NCBI GenBank assembly: GCA_006218055.1
Contig: VBWD01000007.1
Span: 1-56,005 of the forward strand
DNA: 56,005 bases
Source: Gallionellaceae bacterium
Lineage (GTDB): Bacteria > Pseudomonadota > Gammaproteobacteria > Burkholderiales > Gallionellaceae
Reading direction: 5' to 3'
Shown here: one piece after another, positions 7,883 to 18,280 of the stretch
Layout of the letters: every line of letters begins with the position of its first letter
Position numbering within the stretch: the first letter of the stretch is position 1
Translations under genes and position numbers: made by a program
Notes under the pieces: model-generated
What the model saw: the letters and a program-made list of their open reading frames with translations, nothing else
What the model was told of the DNA's origin: nothing
Database searches by the model: none

Positions 7883-8049
7883 TACGCTTCTCCACTTTCA
7901 CTCAACAATCTCAACTGGCGAAGTGCCAATACTCTGCGATGTCTCACCATCAATATCTCAACGATGAACACCAGCAACGCCACACCATACGAACCCCAAA
8001 CATAGAAGCCATAACCATTCATGGCAAAGAATTCAGACCAGTTCATCAT
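7882..8049 (-). CDS. ccmD: Haem exporter accessory protein CcmD
   Basis: CcmD is a very small membrane protein that helps release holo-CcmE from the CcmABC complex. I place the start at the ATG overlapping the ccmC stop (ATGATGA at 8044-8049), giving 55 residues; a longer frame opening at 8076 lies inside ccmC and is unlikely. The product has the family's pattern: [21 protein letters not shown], one membrane helix ([13 protein letters not shown]) and a basic C-terminal tail. It is followed immediately by ccmE. Confidence 0.9.
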   Translation of the reverse strand: MMNWSEFFAMNGYGFYVWGSYGVALLVFIVEILMVRHRRVLALRQLRLLSESGEA

Positions 8050-8789
8050 TTTGTCTCCGCTAAATCTTTGACCCACTGCGTGTTGGACTCACGCTCCAAG
8101 ATGATGGTACGCACTCGCGCCAAGGCGACCGCGATGACATACAACCAACACGCCACCAAGATAGTGAACATGGATTGCTGCATCGCAACATGCATGCTGG
8201 TTCCGCTGTACTTGATGGTCGAGCCTTGATGCAAGGTGTTCCACCATTGAACGGAGTAGTAGATGATGGGCACGTTCACGGAACCGACGATCGCCAGCAA
8301 GGCGCTAGCGCGATCTGCACGGCGTGGATCTTCGATAGAAGCTTGCAGCGCGATGAAACCCAAGTACAAGAACAACAGAATCAATTCAGAAGTCAGGCGC
8401 GCATCCCACACCCACCAAGCACCCCACATCGGCTTGCCCCACAGCGCCCCCGTCCACAAAGAGATGAAGGCGAACAGCGCTCCGGTTGGTGCGAGGGCTG
8501 AAGCCATCATAGAGGATAGGCGCGTCTTGAAGATCAAACCGAGTGCCGCATAGCCCGCCATGATGAGGTAGATGAACATGGACAGGATGGAGGCCGGCAC
8601 ATGGATGAACATGATGCGGTATGCCTCACTCTGCACGGCATCCGTCGGCGCAACAAAGAAGCCGATGTACAGACCGACTGCGAACAAGATGGCGGCAGGC
8701 CATGCAAAGAAGGGGATGAGTTTTCCCGCCAAGCCGTAGAAGGTGGACGGTGCCGAATATTTGAACCAGTTGATCGCCAATCTCATCAC
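8046..8789 (-). CDS. ccmC: Haem exporter protein CcmC
   Basis: CcmC presents haem to CcmE at the outer face of the inner membrane. The 247-residue protein has six predicted membrane segments and the WWD motif (WGAWWVWDARLTSEL) flanked by conserved His (IMFIHVPASILS and PIIYYSVQWWNTLHQG). Length is normal. It overlaps ccmB by four bases and ccmD by four, consistent with coupled translation in the operon. Confidence 0.95.
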   Translation of the reverse strand: MMRLAINWFKYSAPSTFYGLAGKLIPFFAWPAAILFAVGLYIGFFVAPTDAVQSEAYRIMFIHVPASILSMFIYLIMAGYAALGLIFKTRLSSMMASALAPTGALFAFISLWTGALWGKPMWGAWWVWDARLTSELILLFLYLGFIALQASIEDPRRADRASALLAIVGSVNVPIIYYSVQWWNTLHQGSTIKYSGTSMHVAMQQSMFTILVACWLYVIAVALARVRTIILERESNTQWVKDLAETK

Positions 8790-9469
8790 TCCATTGAAAT
8801 CTTTAACGCCTGTGCCGCCACAAATGGCGTGAACACCAAGGCAAATAACAAGAACGCGCCCAACAAGGACAAGTTGGAAATCGCATCCATGCCGCTATTC
8901 ACTGCTTCCACCGCACCCGCGCCAAAGATCAGCACGGGAATACACAAGGGCAACACCAACAATGAAACCAACACACCACCACCGCGCAAGCCCAAGGTCA
9001 GTGCTGCACCAATTGCACCGATCATGCTCAACACAGGTGTACCTAACAGCAACGCGAACATCAACACCCACAGCGCTTGCGACGACATATCGAACTGCAA
9101 ACCCAACACGGGTGCGATCAACACCAGCGGCAGGCCAGACAACATCCAGTGCGCGATAATCTTGCCCAACACCATCATGGTCAGCGACTGTGGCGCAAGC
9201 ATCATCTGCTCCAATGTGCCGTCCAGATAGTCCGCCGAAAACATGCGCGGCAAGGACAACATGGAAGCCAGCAATGCCGCGACCCACAACACACCAGCCG
9301 CCATCTTGCGCAACATATCCGGCTCCGGCCCAACCCCCAGCGGAAACAAACTCACCACCATGACGAAGAACACCAGCGTAGTCAGCACATCCGCACGGCG
9401 ACGCATCGCCAACAACAGATCGCGTCGTATCACCAAACCCAACAATCCGAACAGAGAAAGTTTATTCAT
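8786..9469 (-). CDS. ccmB: Haem exporter membrane subunit CcmB
   Basis: CcmB is the ABC-transporter membrane subunit that works with CcmA. The 227-residue product has six hydrophobic segments and family signatures near its start (VIRRDLLLAMRRRADVLT) and middle (FSADYLDGTLEQMML). Unusually, its ATG is not coupled to ccmA: a 101-bp insertion lies between them, and the ATG instead overlaps the stop of a 34-codon frame inside the insertion. The protein itself looks complete. Confidence 0.93.
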   Translation of the reverse strand: MNKLSLFGLLGLVIRRDLLLAMRRRADVLTTLVFFVMVVSLFPLGVGPEPDMLRKMAAGVLWVAALLASMLSLPRMFSADYLDGTLEQMMLAPQSLTMMVLGKIIAHWMLSGLPLVLIAPVLGLQFDMSSQALWVLMFALLLGTPVLSMIGAIGAALTLGLRGGGVLVSLLVLPLCIPVLIFGAGAVEAVNSGMDAISNLSLLGAFLLFALVFTPFVAAQALKISME

Positions 9470-9576
9470 GACAGCAGTACCTTCGACACGTTACTGGCGT
9501 AGCCAGCCGATTGCGGGAGGAGGTGTAACGCTGTCATTACTGCACTCATCAGGTTCGCACACATTGTCATGACAGC
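9466..9576. repeat. Small insertion between ccmA and ccmB flanked by 10-bp direct repeats
   Basis: TCATGACAGC occurs at 9466-9475 and again at 9567-9576, exactly 101 bp apart, bracketing about 91 bp that normally would not exist, since ccmA and ccmB usually overlap. On the minus strand a frame of 34 codons begins at the ATG overlapping the ccmA stop (9570) and ends at a TGA overlapping the ccmB ATG (9466), so coupling is preserved. The interior contains a CTGGC/GCCAG hairpin but no terminal inverted repeats. Small insertion with target duplication, or tandem duplication of a decayed segment, are both possible. Confidence 0.55.
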
Positions 9577-10196
9577 GCCAACTGTCTGGTCTGTACCCCT
9601 GCCACCTGCAAGGGTTGATGCGTCGTGAATATCACCATGCCGCCGTTCGACAGGTGTTCGCCGATAAGTTCCTGCATGAGCGCTACTGCCCCCACATCGA
9701 GTGCGGTCAAGGGTTCGTCCAATATCCACAATTTCGAATCACCAACCAGCAATCGACTCAGCGCGACACGACGACGCTGCCCCTGCGACAACACGCGTAC
9801 GGGCAGATGTTCCTTGCGGCGCAATCCCATGCGACGCAATACGGCAATGGCGTCTTGTTCACTCACACTGAAGCCAGCGAGCCCTGCGCTCATCTGTAGA
9901 TTCTCGATGGCACTCAGTTCATCCTTGATGGCATTCAGGTGGCCGAGGTAACACATCTGTTCGTGATAGGTATCGTCCCACTCGGCGATGTCCTGACCAC
10001 TCCACAGCACCTTTCCCTCCACCGGCTGCACGAAGCCGCACAGCGTGCGCAACAACGTGGTCTTACCACTACCGTTCTCGCCCTGCACTTGCATCAATTC
10101 GCCAGCCGCCAGCTCGAAACTCAAGCCGCTGAACAAGCGCAGATCACCACGCTCACAGGCGAGATCGACTACTTCTAATTTGAATGCTTGCTGCAT
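9567..10196 (-). CDS. ccmA: Haem exporter ATP-binding subunit CcmA
   Basis: CcmA is the ABC ATPase that powers release of holo-CcmE. The 209-residue product has Walker A (GENGSGKTTLL), the ABC signature (LSQGQRRRVALSR) and Walker B (LWILDEPLTALD). I choose the ATG at 10196 (MQQAFKLEVVDLACERG), which gives the normal family length; the frame opens further upstream at 10271 but that stretch is unlike CcmA. The Shine-Dalgarno sequence is weak. This is the first gene of the ccm operon. Confidence 0.93.
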   Translation of the reverse strand: MQQAFKLEVVDLACERGDLRLFSGLSFELAAGELMQVQGENGSGKTTLLRTLCGFVQPVEGKVLWSGQDIAEWDDTYHEQMCYLGHLNAIKDELSAIENLQMSAGLAGFSVSEQDAIAVLRRMGLRRKEHLPVRVLSQGQRRRVALSRLLVGDSKLWILDEPLTALDVGAVALMQELIGEHLSNGGMVIFTTHQPLQVAGVQTRQLALS

Positions 10197-10235
10197 ATGG
10201 AAAGGTCGTACCTGACACCCAATAAACAGCTTAGG

Positions 10236-10241
10236 ATTATA
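10236..10241 (-). promoter_or_regulatory. Candidate -10 element of the ccm operon
   Basis: On minus, TATAAT is found 40 bp before the ccmA start, inside CGTATATAATCC. No convincing -35 hexamer is seen at 16-18 bp, so only the -10 is supported. It is the one AT-rich promoter-like spot between the ppiD terminator and ccmA. Confidence 0.3.
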
Positions 10242-10324
10242 TACGATTGCACCCCACCGAGGCTCTACCACATCAGCGCAAAGCCTTGGCGATTCACTGA
10301 CATAAACTCCGCTTTAAGAACAGC

Positions 10325-10354
10325 AAAAAAAAACGCCGCTACAAGAGCGGCGTT
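10325..10354 (-). terminator. Terminator of ppiD
   Basis: AACGCCGCT (10332-10340) pairs with AGCGGCGTT (10346-10354) across a five-base loop, and on the minus strand is followed by nine T residues. It begins 23 bp after the ppiD stop and separates ppiD from the ccm operon. Confidence 0.9.
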
Positions 10355-10376
10355 CATCCTTAGTTGCTAGCGCTGA

Positions 10377-12266
10377 TTATTTCTTCTCAGCCGCCGCAAA
10401 GTCCTTCATGGTGATGTCGGCGTTCTTCTTGGCATCTGCCAAATAAGCCGCCAACATCTCTTCACCCGTGATTTGACGGATTTGCTGCGCATAACGATTG
10501 CGCTTCAGCTCATCCACTACCGCCACATCCTTGACGGCATCGATACGCGCCAACACATAACCACGTTGCGCATCTTCAATACCGACATAAACTGGCAACT
10601 TGGCTGTATCAGCGCTGAACAAAGCCTTGGCTGTGTCTTGGCTCAAATCAGTGTGTTGCGCACGTGTAAGTGTCTGCGCCGGCTGGAACGCAACAGTGGA
10701 TTTCTCACCCTTTTGCAATTGCTCCAACATCTTCTTACCTTGTTCGAGCAACGCTTGCTTGGCTTGTTGCTGTTGCAACTTGCCACGAATCGCAGTTGCC
10801 ACCTCAGCCAATGGACGCACTGCCGCAGCTTGATATTCAGTGACGCGCGCCGCCATCAGTGTGTTCGGCGCGATCTCGATAGCCGCAGTGTTGCGCTTGT
10901 TCTTCAATACATCATCCGAGAACACCGCTTGCACGACCTTCTCATTCCAAGCCGCTGAAGACTGCTTATCCTTACTCAGCCAAACACCACCTTGCACTGG
11001 CGATTTCACCAACTCAGCCGCAGGCTTAAGGCTGTCGCTCTGCTCGTACACGGTGTTGCTGAACTTCTCTGCCAACTCGGCGAACTTGTCGCTGGATTGT
11101 TGGAATTTCACGCGTTGCGAGATCATGGCCTTTACGTCACTCAAGGGTTGCACCTTAGGTGCTTTGATGGCAACGAGTTTGATGATGTGGTACCCGAAAT
11201 CAGACTGCACCAGACTGCTGACCTCGCCCACTTTCAATGAGAATACGGATTCCTCGAACGGCTTGACCATCGCGCCACGACCGAACATGCCTAGGTCGCC
11301 CCCATTCACAGCAGAGCCAGGGTCTTGCGAATATTGTTTAGCTAGCTCAGCAAACTTGGCAGGAGATTGCTTAACTTGTTTGAGGACTTGTTCAGCCTTG
11401 CTCTTGGCTTCGGTCTTCTCTGCATCGCCTGCTTGTTTAGGCAGAGTGATGAGGATGTGCGCGGCTTGACGTTGCTCTTGCGTACCGAACTCACTCAGAT
11501 GCTCTTCGTAATACGCCTTTATGTCGCTGTCTTTAGCGACGGCCTGCTCCACCAAAGCATCGATGGATAAAGTCACGAACTCGATCTTAGCGCGCTCAGG
11601 GATCTGGAACTCTTGCGGGTTCTGCTCAAAGTAGGCTTTAACTGCAGCATCGCTCACCTGGACTTGCTTGGTGAATGTCGCGAGATTCAGCTTCGCGATC
11701 GATACGACTCGCTGCTGTTCATTCAATCGGATCAGGTTGGTGGCAACCGCATCAGCCGCATAACCGTTCTGCGTGAACGCATCGGTCAATTGGCGAGTCG
11801 TTAGATCTTGACGCACGCGATATTCGAACATCGCAGGTGTCATGCCCTGCGCGCGAAGTGCTGCTTCATATTGTTGTTTGTCGAACTGACCGTCTTTTTG
11901 GAAAGCACCTACTGTTGCAATAATCTGCGCCATCTGTTCATCACTGACAACCAAGCCTGCATCACGCGCACCCGACAACATCAGACGCTGAGTGACCAAG
12001 CCTTCTAGTACAGAATGTTTGATCTCTGGTTTGTCAAAGATCGCGGGGTCGAAATTAGGTCCCGCCATCTCACGGATACGTTGGCGCTGTTGCTCCATCG
12101 CACTTTCAAATTCCTGCTGCCCGATCTTTTCTCCGTTCACCTTTGCCAGAGAAACGACCTCGCCAGAATTTTGATAGGAGTCCACCCCCCACAGCGCGAA
12201 AGGCAAAATGATGAGCGCCAGTACGATCTGCACCAAACGCTTTTTTTCATGTACGAAATCAAACAT
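10377..12266 (-). CDS. ppiD: Membrane-anchored periplasmic peptidyl-prolyl isomerase/chaperone PpiD
   Basis: PpiD assists folding of newly exported proteins at the Sec translocon. The 629-residue product begins with a cytoplasmic [10 protein letters not shown] and one membrane helix ([17 protein letters not shown]), then a SurA-like N domain and a parvulin domain ([12 protein letters not shown] through [22 protein letters not shown], about residues 265-360). Length is normal. It lies downstream of the tRNA remnant and lon, the usual betaproteobacterial order, and ends at its own terminator. Confidence 0.94.
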   Translation of the reverse strand: MFDFVHEKKRLVQIVLALIILPFALWGVDSYQNSGEVVSLAKVNGEKIGQQEFESAMEQQRQRIREMAGPNFDPAIFDKPEIKHSVLEGLVTQRLMLSGARDAGLVVSDEQMAQIIATVGAFQKDGQFDKQQYEAALRAQGMTPAMFEYRVRQDLTTRQLTDAFTQNGYAADAVATNLIRLNEQQRVVSIAKLNLATFTKQVQVSDAAVKAYFEQNPQEFQIPERAKIEFVTLSIDALVEQAVAKDSDIKAYYEEHLSEFGTQEQRQAAHILITLPKQAGDAEKTEAKSKAEQVLKQVKQSPAKFAELAKQYSQDPGSAVNGGDLGMFGRGAMVKPFEESVFSLKVGEVSSLVQSDFGYHIIKLVAIKAPKVQPLSDVKAMISQRVKFQQSSDKFAELAEKFSNTVYEQSDSLKPAAELVKSPVQGGVWLSKDKQSSAAWNEKVVQAVFSDDVLKNKRNTAAIEIAPNTLMAARVTEYQAAAVRPLAEVATAIRGKLQQQQAKQALLEQGKKMLEQLQKGEKSTVAFQPAQTLTRAQHTDLSQDTAKALFSADTAKLPVYVGIEDAQRGYVLARIDAVKDVAVVDELKRNRYAQQIRQITGEEMLAAYLADAKKNADITMKDFAAAEKK

Positions 12267-12312
12267 AGCAGCCTACCTAAATAATTAAACGCCACGGACG
12301 GACATTAGATGT

Positions 12313-12340
12313 GAAAAAAGGCGAACTTTCGTTCGCCTTT
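12313..12340 (-). terminator. Terminator of the truncated tRNA locus
   Basis: AAAGGCGAAC (12317-12326) pairs with GTTCGCCTTT (12331-12340) across TTTC, and on minus runs into a T-rich tail. It follows the tRNA 3' end by four bases, as expected for a tRNA operon. Confidence 0.85.
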
Positions 12341-12344
12341 AAAT

Positions 12345-12409
12345 TGGCGGAGTGGACGGGACTCGAACCCGCGACCCCCGGCGTGACAGGCCGGTATTCT
12401 AAAGCACCC
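12345..12409 (-). pseudogene. Truncated tRNA-Asp(GTC), apparently fused to the first bases of another tRNA (Val-like)
   Basis: On minus, 12402-12345 is the 3' three-quarters of tRNA-Asp: CCGGCCTGTCACGCCGG anticodon arm with GTC, GGGTTCGAGTCCC T-arm, acceptor CCACTCC, G and encoded CCA. The 5' acceptor strand (expected GGAGTGG) and D-arm are absent. Instead the promoter leads into GGGTGCT, which by memory is the start of betaproteobacterial tRNA-Val, joined to TTAGAATACC of tRNA-Asp. A deletion between the shared TTAG in a Val-Asp tandem would give exactly this. It cannot fold as a normal tRNA. tRNA-Asp is essential, so another copy must exist elsewhere if the sequence is right. Confidence 0.75.
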
Positions 12410-12422
12410 GCGAGAGCGCGGC

Positions 12423-12450
12423 ATTATATAGATACTTCCCTTTTTTGCAA
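12423..12450 (-). promoter_or_regulatory. Strong sigma70-type promoter of the tRNA locus
   Basis: On minus, TTGCAA (12450-12445), a 16-bp spacer and a perfect TATAAT (12428-12423) are followed by a GC-rich GCCGCGC discriminator, the arrangement of stringently controlled stable-RNA promoters. It points at the truncated tRNA and starts only about 60 bp past the lon stop, so no hup gene fits between. Confidence 0.75.
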
Positions 12451-12508
12451 TGCCCAGTTTCAAATATTTTCCTACTGCACCGAAATCACGCCGCGCACCC
12501 GCAAAGAA

Positions 12509-14923
12509 TCAATGCTTGATGGCAGATGCTGTTCCCGCTTCAGCGACTGGCGTTGGCACGGCCGCAGGTGCAACCACATCTGGCAACGGTTCTGGCTTGC
12601 GCTCCAACGCCATTTCCAGAACCTGCTCTATCCATTTCACAGGATGGATATCGAGTTTATTCTTGACGTTATCGGGTATCTCGACCAAGTCTTTGACATT
12701 CTCTTCTGGTATCAACACAACCTTGATCCCACCACGCTGAGCCGCCAACAATTTCTCCTTCAATCCACCGATTGGCAAAACCTCACCACGCAATGTGATC
12801 TCGCCTGTCATCGCGACATCTGCACGAACCGGTATGCCCGTCAATGCGGACACCATCGCAGTACAGATACCCGCCCCCGCACTTGGACCATCTTTAGGGG
12901 TAGCGCCTTCTGGCAAGTGAATGTGCAGATCGCATTTTTCGTAAAAGTTTTCCGCAATACCCAACGATTTCGCGCGACTCCGCACCACACTCAAAGCCGC
13001 CTGGATGGACTCTTGCATCACTTCCCCCAATTTACCTGTGGTCGTAGTCTTACCTTTGCCCGGCAACACCGCCGTCTCGATGGTAAGCAACTCACCGCCG
13101 ACTTCAGTCCAGGCCAAACCAGTGACTTGTCCGACCTGATTATTCTTCTCGGCGATGCCATAGCTGTAGCGACGCACCCCGAGGTATTTGTCCAAGTTGC
13201 GCGCATTGATCACAACCTTGGTGTCTCGACCTTTCAACAACAATGACTTCACCACCTTGCGGCATATCTTGGACAATTCACGCTCCAAGCTACGCACGCC
13301 CGCTTCGCGCGTGTAGTAACGCAAGATGTCGCGGATGGCGCTTTCCGACACACTGATCTCTTCCGCTTTCAGGCCGTTGTTCTTGATCGACTTGGGAAGC
13401 AGATAGCGCGTGGCGATATTCACCTTCTCGTCTTCGGTGTAGCTAGAAACAAAGATGACCTCCATGCGATCAAGCAAGGGCGCAGGGATGTTCATGCTGT
13501 TAGACGTCGCCACGAACATCACATCCGACAGGTCGTATTCGACCTCGACATAGTGATCGACAAAGGTGTTGTTCTGTTCTGGATCGAGCACCTCCAACAA
13601 AGCAGAAGAAGGGTCGCCACGGAAATCCTGCCCCATCTTGTCGACTTCATCCAGGAGGAACAATGGGTTCTTCACGCCGACCTTGCTCATGTTCTGCAAT
13701 ATCTTGCCGGGCATGGAGCCGATGTAAGTGCGACGGTGACCGCGAATCTCGGACTCGTCACGCACACCGCCCAGCGACATGCGCACGAACTTACGATTGG
13801 TGGCGCGCGCGATGGACTGCCCCAGCGATGTCTTGCCGACACCGGGGGGGCCAACTAGACACAAGATTGGCGCCTTCATCTTTTCGACACGTTGCTGCAC
13901 AGCCAGATACTCAACGATACGCTCTTTGACCTTTTCCAAACCGTAGTGATCGGCTTCCAAAATATCTTCTGCATGTTTAAGTTGGGTGTCGATCTTGGTC
14001 TTCTTCTTCCAAGGCAGTCCGACAAGGATATCGATGTAGTTGCGTACCACCGTCGCTTCAGCCGACATGGGCGACATCAAGCGCAGCTTCTTCAATTCAG
14101 CTTCAGCCTTGGCTCGCGCATCCTTGGGCATATGCGCCGCTTTGATCTTCTTCTCGATCTCTTCGATATCTGCACCGTCTTCGCCCTCGCCCAATTCTTT
14201 CTGGATGGCTTTGACTTGCTCGTTCAGGTAGTACTCGCGCTGGCTCTTTTCCATCTGACGTTTCACGCGCCCACGGATACGCTTCTCAACCTGCATGATG
14301 TCCAACTCGGCTTCGAGTAGGCCAAGCAGATGTTCAAGACGCAGACGCACATCGAATATCTCAAGCACTTCTTGTTTCTGCTCCAACTTGAGCGGCAGAT
14401 GCGCAGCGATGGTATCAGCCAAGCGACCCGCATCATCAATGCCCGCAAGGGAAGTCAATATTTCAGGCGGGATCTTCTTGTTGAGTTTGACGTATTGGTC
14501 GAATTGACTGATGAGTGCACGACGCATCGCTTCTGCTTCATTGCCGATGTTCTCGTCCGCAGGTACGGGCATGATCTCCGCATCCAGATGCGACTTGTCG
14601 TCGAATATCTTGAGCACCTTGGCACGCTGCGTGCCTTCCACCAACACCTTCACGGTACCGTCGGGCAACTTCAACATCTGCAAGATGTTAGCGATACTGC
14701 CGATGCGATAGATGTCTTCCGTCGCAGGCTCATCTTTGGCAGCAGATTTTTGGGCAACCAACACGATGCTCTTACCTGCTTCCATCGCCGCCTCAAGCGC
14801 CTTGATGGATTTGGCACGCCCCACAAACAACGGGATAACCATGTGCGGAAACACCACCACGTCGCGCAGAGGCAACAAGGGATATAAATCCACGTTGGTA
14901 GGAATGGGATCGAATTCAGACAT
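12509..14923 (-). CDS. lon: ATP-dependent protease Lon
   Basis: Lon degrades misfolded and regulatory proteins in the cytoplasm. The 804-residue product has the N-terminal LON substrate domain ([20 protein letters not shown]), an AAA+ domain with Walker [12 protein letters not shown] and Walker [12 protein letters not shown], and the C-terminal protease with the Ser-Lys dyad (GPSAGAG and [13 protein letters not shown]). Length is typical. A short Ala/Pro-rich tail follows the protease. It lies after clpX in the same direction. In related bacteria a hupB gene commonly follows lon; none is present here. Confidence 0.97.
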   Translation of the reverse strand: MSEFDPIPTNVDLYPLLPLRDVVVFPHMVIPLFVGRAKSIKALEAAMEAGKSIVLVAQKSAAKDEPATEDIYRIGSIANILQMLKLPDGTVKVLVEGTQRAKVLKIFDDKSHLDAEIMPVPADENIGNEAEAMRRALISQFDQYVKLNKKIPPEILTSLAGIDDAGRLADTIAAHLPLKLEQKQEVLEIFDVRLRLEHLLGLLEAELDIMQVEKRIRGRVKRQMEKSQREYYLNEQVKAIQKELGEGEDGADIEEIEKKIKAAHMPKDARAKAEAELKKLRLMSPMSAEATVVRNYIDILVGLPWKKKTKIDTQLKHAEDILEADHYGLEKVKERIVEYLAVQQRVEKMKAPILCLVGPPGVGKTSLGQSIARATNRKFVRMSLGGVRDESEIRGHRRTYIGSMPGKILQNMSKVGVKNPLFLLDEVDKMGQDFRGDPSSALLEVLDPEQNNTFVDHYVEVEYDLSDVMFVATSNSMNIPAPLLDRMEVIFVSSYTEDEKVNIATRYLLPKSIKNNGLKAEEISVSESAIRDILRYYTREAGVRSLERELSKICRKVVKSLLLKGRDTKVVINARNLDKYLGVRRYSYGIAEKNNQVGQVTGLAWTEVGGELLTIETAVLPGKGKTTTTGKLGEVMQESIQAALSVVRSRAKSLGIAENFYEKCDLHIHLPEGATPKDGPSAGAGICTAMVSALTGIPVRADVAMTGEITLRGEVLPIGGLKEKLLAAQRGGIKVVLIPEENVKDLVEIPDNVKNKLDIHPVKWIEQVLEMALERKPEPLPDVVAPAAVPTPVAEAGTASAIKH

Positions 14924-15000
14924 GGCGGTTACTCTCAGTTAGGTTAAGAGCGAAATGGGGACACAAATCAAGAGTTCAAGTCCCCGCTACCCAATTGGCC

Positions 15001-16257
15001 TTAAGCGACCTTGGGTTCATCCGCGTAAATCACGATGGGTTTGATATCACCTGCACCGTTCTCGTCCAGCACGACCTTGCTCACATTCGACTCAGAAGGC
15101 AGGTCGAACATGGTGTCCAACAAGGCTTGTTCCAAAATCGAACGTAGGCCACGAGCACCCGTCTTACGTGCCAGCGCCTTCTTCGCAATGGCATTCAACA
15201 CACCCTCACGAAACTCCAACTCAACACCTTCCAACGCGAAGAGTTTTTGATATTGCTTGGTCAAAGCGTTCTTAGGCTCCGACAGGATCTGGATCAGCGC
15301 CGCCTCATCTAACCCCTCCAATGTCGCCACCACAGGCAAACGACCGACGAACTCGGGAATCAAACCAAATTTGATCAGGTCTTCCGGCTCGACACCATGC
15401 AACACCGTGCCGATATCCTTGTCATCTTTGCGCTTGGCCAAATTTGCTGAGAAGCCAATCCCCACCTTTTCAGAGCGATTGAGGATGACCTTCTCCAGAC
15501 CGTCGAACGCGCCACCGCAGATGAACAGTATGTTCGTGGTGTCTACTTGCAGGAACTCGGTGTTCGGATGTTTGCGCCCACCTTGTGGCGGAATGGAGGC
15601 CTTGGTGCCTTCGATGAGTTTGAGCAGTGCTTGCTGCACACCTTCGCCCGACACGTCGCGCGTAATGGATGGGTTGTCTGACTTGCGTGATATCTTGTCG
15701 ATCTCATCGATATAGACGATGCCGCGCTGAGCCTTCTCCACATCATATTCACAGGCTTGCAACAGCTTCTGGATGATGTTCTCGACATCCTCGCCCACAT
15801 AACCCGCTTCGGTCAGCGTAGTCGCATCGGCCATCACGAACGGCACATTCAACAGACGAGCCAAGGTCTGAGCCAATAAAGTCTTGCCGGAACCCGTTGG
15901 CCCCACCAAGAGGATGTTGCTCTTGGCCAGTTCGACACCATCGTCGTTCTTGTATTTCAGACGCTTGTAATGGTTGTACACCGCCACTGAAAGGATCTTC
16001 TTCGCTTGACGCTGGCCGATCACATATTCGTCCAAACGCTCACATATCTCATGCGGCACAGGGAGGTCGTTCTTGTCCGTCTTCTCAGCCCCGATAGCAG
16101 TCTGCGCTTCTTCCTTGATGATGTCGTTACACAAGGCGATGCATTCGTCACATACGAACACCGACGGCCCTGCGATCAGCTTGCGCACCTCGTGCTGGCT
16201 CTTGCCACAGAACGAGCAATACAACAGCTTGTCACCCTTGTTCTTATCCGTTGTCAT
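15001..16257 (-). CDS. clpX: ClpX, ATPase and specificity subunit of ClpXP
   Basis: ClpX unfolds tagged substrates and feeds them to ClpP. The start is placed at [10 protein letters not shown], preceded by GGAGGTG; two adjacent ATGs make one residue uncertain. The 418-residue product has the N-terminal zinc-binding domain ([14 protein letters not shown] and CDECIALC), Walker [13 protein letters not shown], Walker [11 protein letters not shown], sensor and pore loops (GYVGEDVE), and the IGF-type ClpP-binding loop (KVGIGFSA). It appears intact although its partner clpP upstream is frameshifted. Confidence 0.96.
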   Translation of the reverse strand: MTTDKNKGDKLLYCSFCGKSQHEVRKLIAGPSVFVCDECIALCNDIIKEEAQTAIGAEKTDKNDLPVPHEICERLDEYVIGQRQAKKILSVAVYNHYKRLKYKNDDGVELAKSNILLVGPTGSGKTLLAQTLARLLNVPFVMADATTLTEAGYVGEDVENIIQKLLQACEYDVEKAQRGIVYIDEIDKISRKSDNPSITRDVSGEGVQQALLKLIEGTKASIPPQGGRKHPNTEFLQVDTTNILFICGGAFDGLEKVILNRSEKVGIGFSANLAKRKDDKDIGTVLHGVEPEDLIKFGLIPEFVGRLPVVATLEGLDEAALIQILSEPKNALTKQYQKLFALEGVELEFREGVLNAIAKKALARKTGARGLRSILEQALLDTMFDLPSESNVSKVVLDENGAGDIKPIVIYADEPKVA

Positions 16258-16293
16258 CATCACCTCCGCCTTAATCAATAGGCAGCTTCAAAA

Positions 16294-16912
16294 TTAAGCC
16301 CGCTTATCCAACACTTGGTCGATCAAGCCATATTCCAACGCCGCTTGCGCAGGAAGGAAGTTATCGCGCTCACTATCACGTGCGATTTCTTCTACCGTAC
16401 GGCCAGTATGGTGCGCCATCAATTTGTACAGTTGTTCACGCAGACTCAAGATGTACTTGGCATGGATCTCGATATCCGTTGCCTGACCTTGGAAACGGCT
16501 GATGGATCATCACAGTCGAGTTGGGCAAAGCGAAGCGTTTGCCCTTGGCACCCGCTTGCAACAGGAAAGCACCCATGGAAGCCGCCATGCCAATACACAA
16601 AGTCGACACTTGTGGCTTGATGAACTGCATGGTGTCGTAGATCGCCATCCCCGCCGAGATCGAACCTCCAGGCGAATTGATGTACAGATGTATGTCCTTT
16701 TCAGGATTCTCCGACTCCAAGAACAACAACTGTGCCACCACCAGATTGGCAACATGATCATTGATCGGGCCAACCAAGAAGATGACACGCTCTTTCAGCA
16801 GGCGCGAAAAGATGTCGTAGGCACGTTCGCCGCGACCACTGGTCTCAACCACCATCGGAACAAGTCCCGAATCCTGTGGTTCAATCAACTTATTTGTCGC
16901 GTCGAATAGCAT
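16294..16912 (-). pseudogene. clpP: clpP with an 8-bp internal deletion (frameshifted ClpP protease)
   Basis: The reading starts at [13 protein letters not shown] and is normal ClpP through the nucleophile Ser112 (GMAASMGAF) and His137 (MIHQP). It then changes to [12 protein letters not shown] and stops at 16436, giving 158 residues. The expected continuation [18 protein letters not shown], the catalytic Asp region and ...DQVLDKRA stop at 16294 lie in another frame. The missing piece is the conserved LGG after HQP: restoring 8 bp returns a 208-residue ClpP, the normal length. The deletion fits loss between two GTT copies. As read, the protease is inactive; a sequence error is the main alternative. 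Confidence 0.85.
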
Positions 16913-16914
16913 GC

Positions 16915-18216
16915 TTACTCTCCCATCAAGTCGTTCAGGGCTACGGTTTGGTCGTTCACTTTCGCGCCCGCCATCACCCATGCCACTACGTTGTCTTCCA
17001 GCACCAAGTTCTCCACTTCACGCATACGGGAAGCATCCGCACGATACCAAGACCTGACTTCTTCAGGGCGCTCGAAGCTCAAGGCGTATTCTTCGATCAG
17101 CGCAGTCACTTGATCCGGTTTAGCGCTCAGCTCATGTTTCTTCACCAACTCGGCCAAGATCAAACCCAACTTGACGCGCTTGGTCGCACGCTCAGCGAAC
17201 ATGTCAACTGGCAACTTCATGCCTTTAGGGATCTTCATTCCGCGCTGCCCCATGTCTTGCAGTGTCTGCTCCATCAGGCGTTCTGATTCGCTATCCAACA
17301 AGGCTTTAGGCACTTCCAATTGAGCCACTTTCAGCAATACTTCCATCGCGCTGTCTTTGTTGCGCACTTTGACGCGACGTTGCGCTTCACGGCCGATGTT
17401 GTCGCGAATCTCTTGCTTCAATTTCTCGACATCACCCTCCGCCACACCCATCGCCTTGGCGAACTCGGTGTTCACTTCTGGCAGAACTGGCTCTTCCACG
17501 CTGTGCGCAGTGATGGTGAAAGTGACTTGTTTACCCGCCACATCCTTGCCGTGATAATCCTGCGGGAAGGTCATATCGAAGGACTTGGTCTCGTTCGCTT
17601 TCATGCCCACAACAGCCGCTTCGAACTCGGGCAACATACGGCCCGCGCCCGGCACGACGGTAAAGTCTTTCGCTTCACCGCCTTCGAACTTCTCACCATT
17701 CAAAGTACCCACGAAGTCGATCTTGACTTGGTCGTCCTTCTGCGCGGCACGGTCAGTCTTTTTGAACTCTGCACGTTGCTTGCGTAGGGTTGCGATGGTC
17801 GCATCGACATCCGCTTCGGTCAGCTCGAATGTGGCACGCGTCACGCTCTCGCCACCAATGTTGCCGATCGTCACTTCCGGATAGACTTCGAAGGTCGCAC
17901 TGAACTCAATCTCAGGCGCATTCAAATCGTTGGTTTTGATCTCAAACTGGGGATAACCGGCCACTTGCAACTTGTTTGCGATAGCCGCTTCAGCGAAAGA
18001 GCGTTGCAGGCTGTCGCCCAATACCTCTTGCTGCACTCCAAGACCGTATTGTTGCTCCAACACCTTGAAGGGAACCTTGCCCGGGCGAAAACCGTGCACT
18101 TTGGCGGTACGGCCCAAGCGCTTTAAGCGATTCTCGACTTCGCCACGGATGATCTGTTGTGGGATGGATGCATTCAAACGACGCTGCAATCCGCCTAGGG
18201 TTTCTACATTAGACAT
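16915..18216 (-). CDS. tig: Trigger factor, ribosome-associated chaperone
   Basis: Trigger factor binds the ribosome exit tunnel and shields nascent chains. The start is at [13 protein letters not shown], preceded by GAAGGAAG; an upstream in-frame ATG at 18276 lies in noncoding sequence. The 433-residue product has the ribosome-binding loop GFRPGKVP, a FKBP-type isomerase domain ([19 protein letters not shown]) and a helical C-terminal arm. It ends two bases before the clpP ATG and heads the tig-clpP-clpX-lon block. Confidence 0.95.
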   Translation of the reverse strand: MSNVETLGGLQRRLNASIPQQIIRGEVENRLKRLGRTAKVHGFRPGKVPFKVLEQQYGLGVQQEVLGDSLQRSFAEAAIANKLQVAGYPQFEIKTNDLNAPEIEFSATFEVYPEVTIGNIGGESVTRATFELTEADVDATIATLRKQRAEFKKTDRAAQKDDQVKIDFVGTLNGEKFEGGEAKDFTVVPGAGRMLPEFEAAVVGMKANETKSFDMTFPQDYHGKDVAGKQVTFTITAHSVEEPVLPEVNTEFAKAMGVAEGDVEKLKQEIRDNIGREAQRRVKVRNKDSAMEVLLKVAQLEVPKALLDSESERLMEQTLQDMGQRGMKIPKGMKLPVDMFAERATKRVKLGLILAELVKKHELSAKPDQVTALIEEYALSFERPEEVRSWYRADASRMREVENLVLEDNVVAWVMAGAKVNDQTVALNDLMGE

Positions 18217-18280
18217 ACGGATACTTCCTTCAATTAGAGAGACTTCGGGAACAAAAACAGGTGGCGAATGATACATGAAA

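Noticed and set aside
10197-10271. Longer N-terminus for ccmA
   Set aside because: The extra residues are unlike CcmA and overlap the only promoter-like sequence; the shorter form has the family length.
12311-13246. 311-codon plus-strand frame across the tRNA fragment and lon
   Set aside because: It translates a tRNA antisense strand and the antisense of lon; a shadow frame.
14957-14985. GGGGAC/GTCCCC hairpin between lon and clpX
   Set aside because: A 17-base loop and no T run; unlikely to be a terminator, and the genes are probably co-transcribed.
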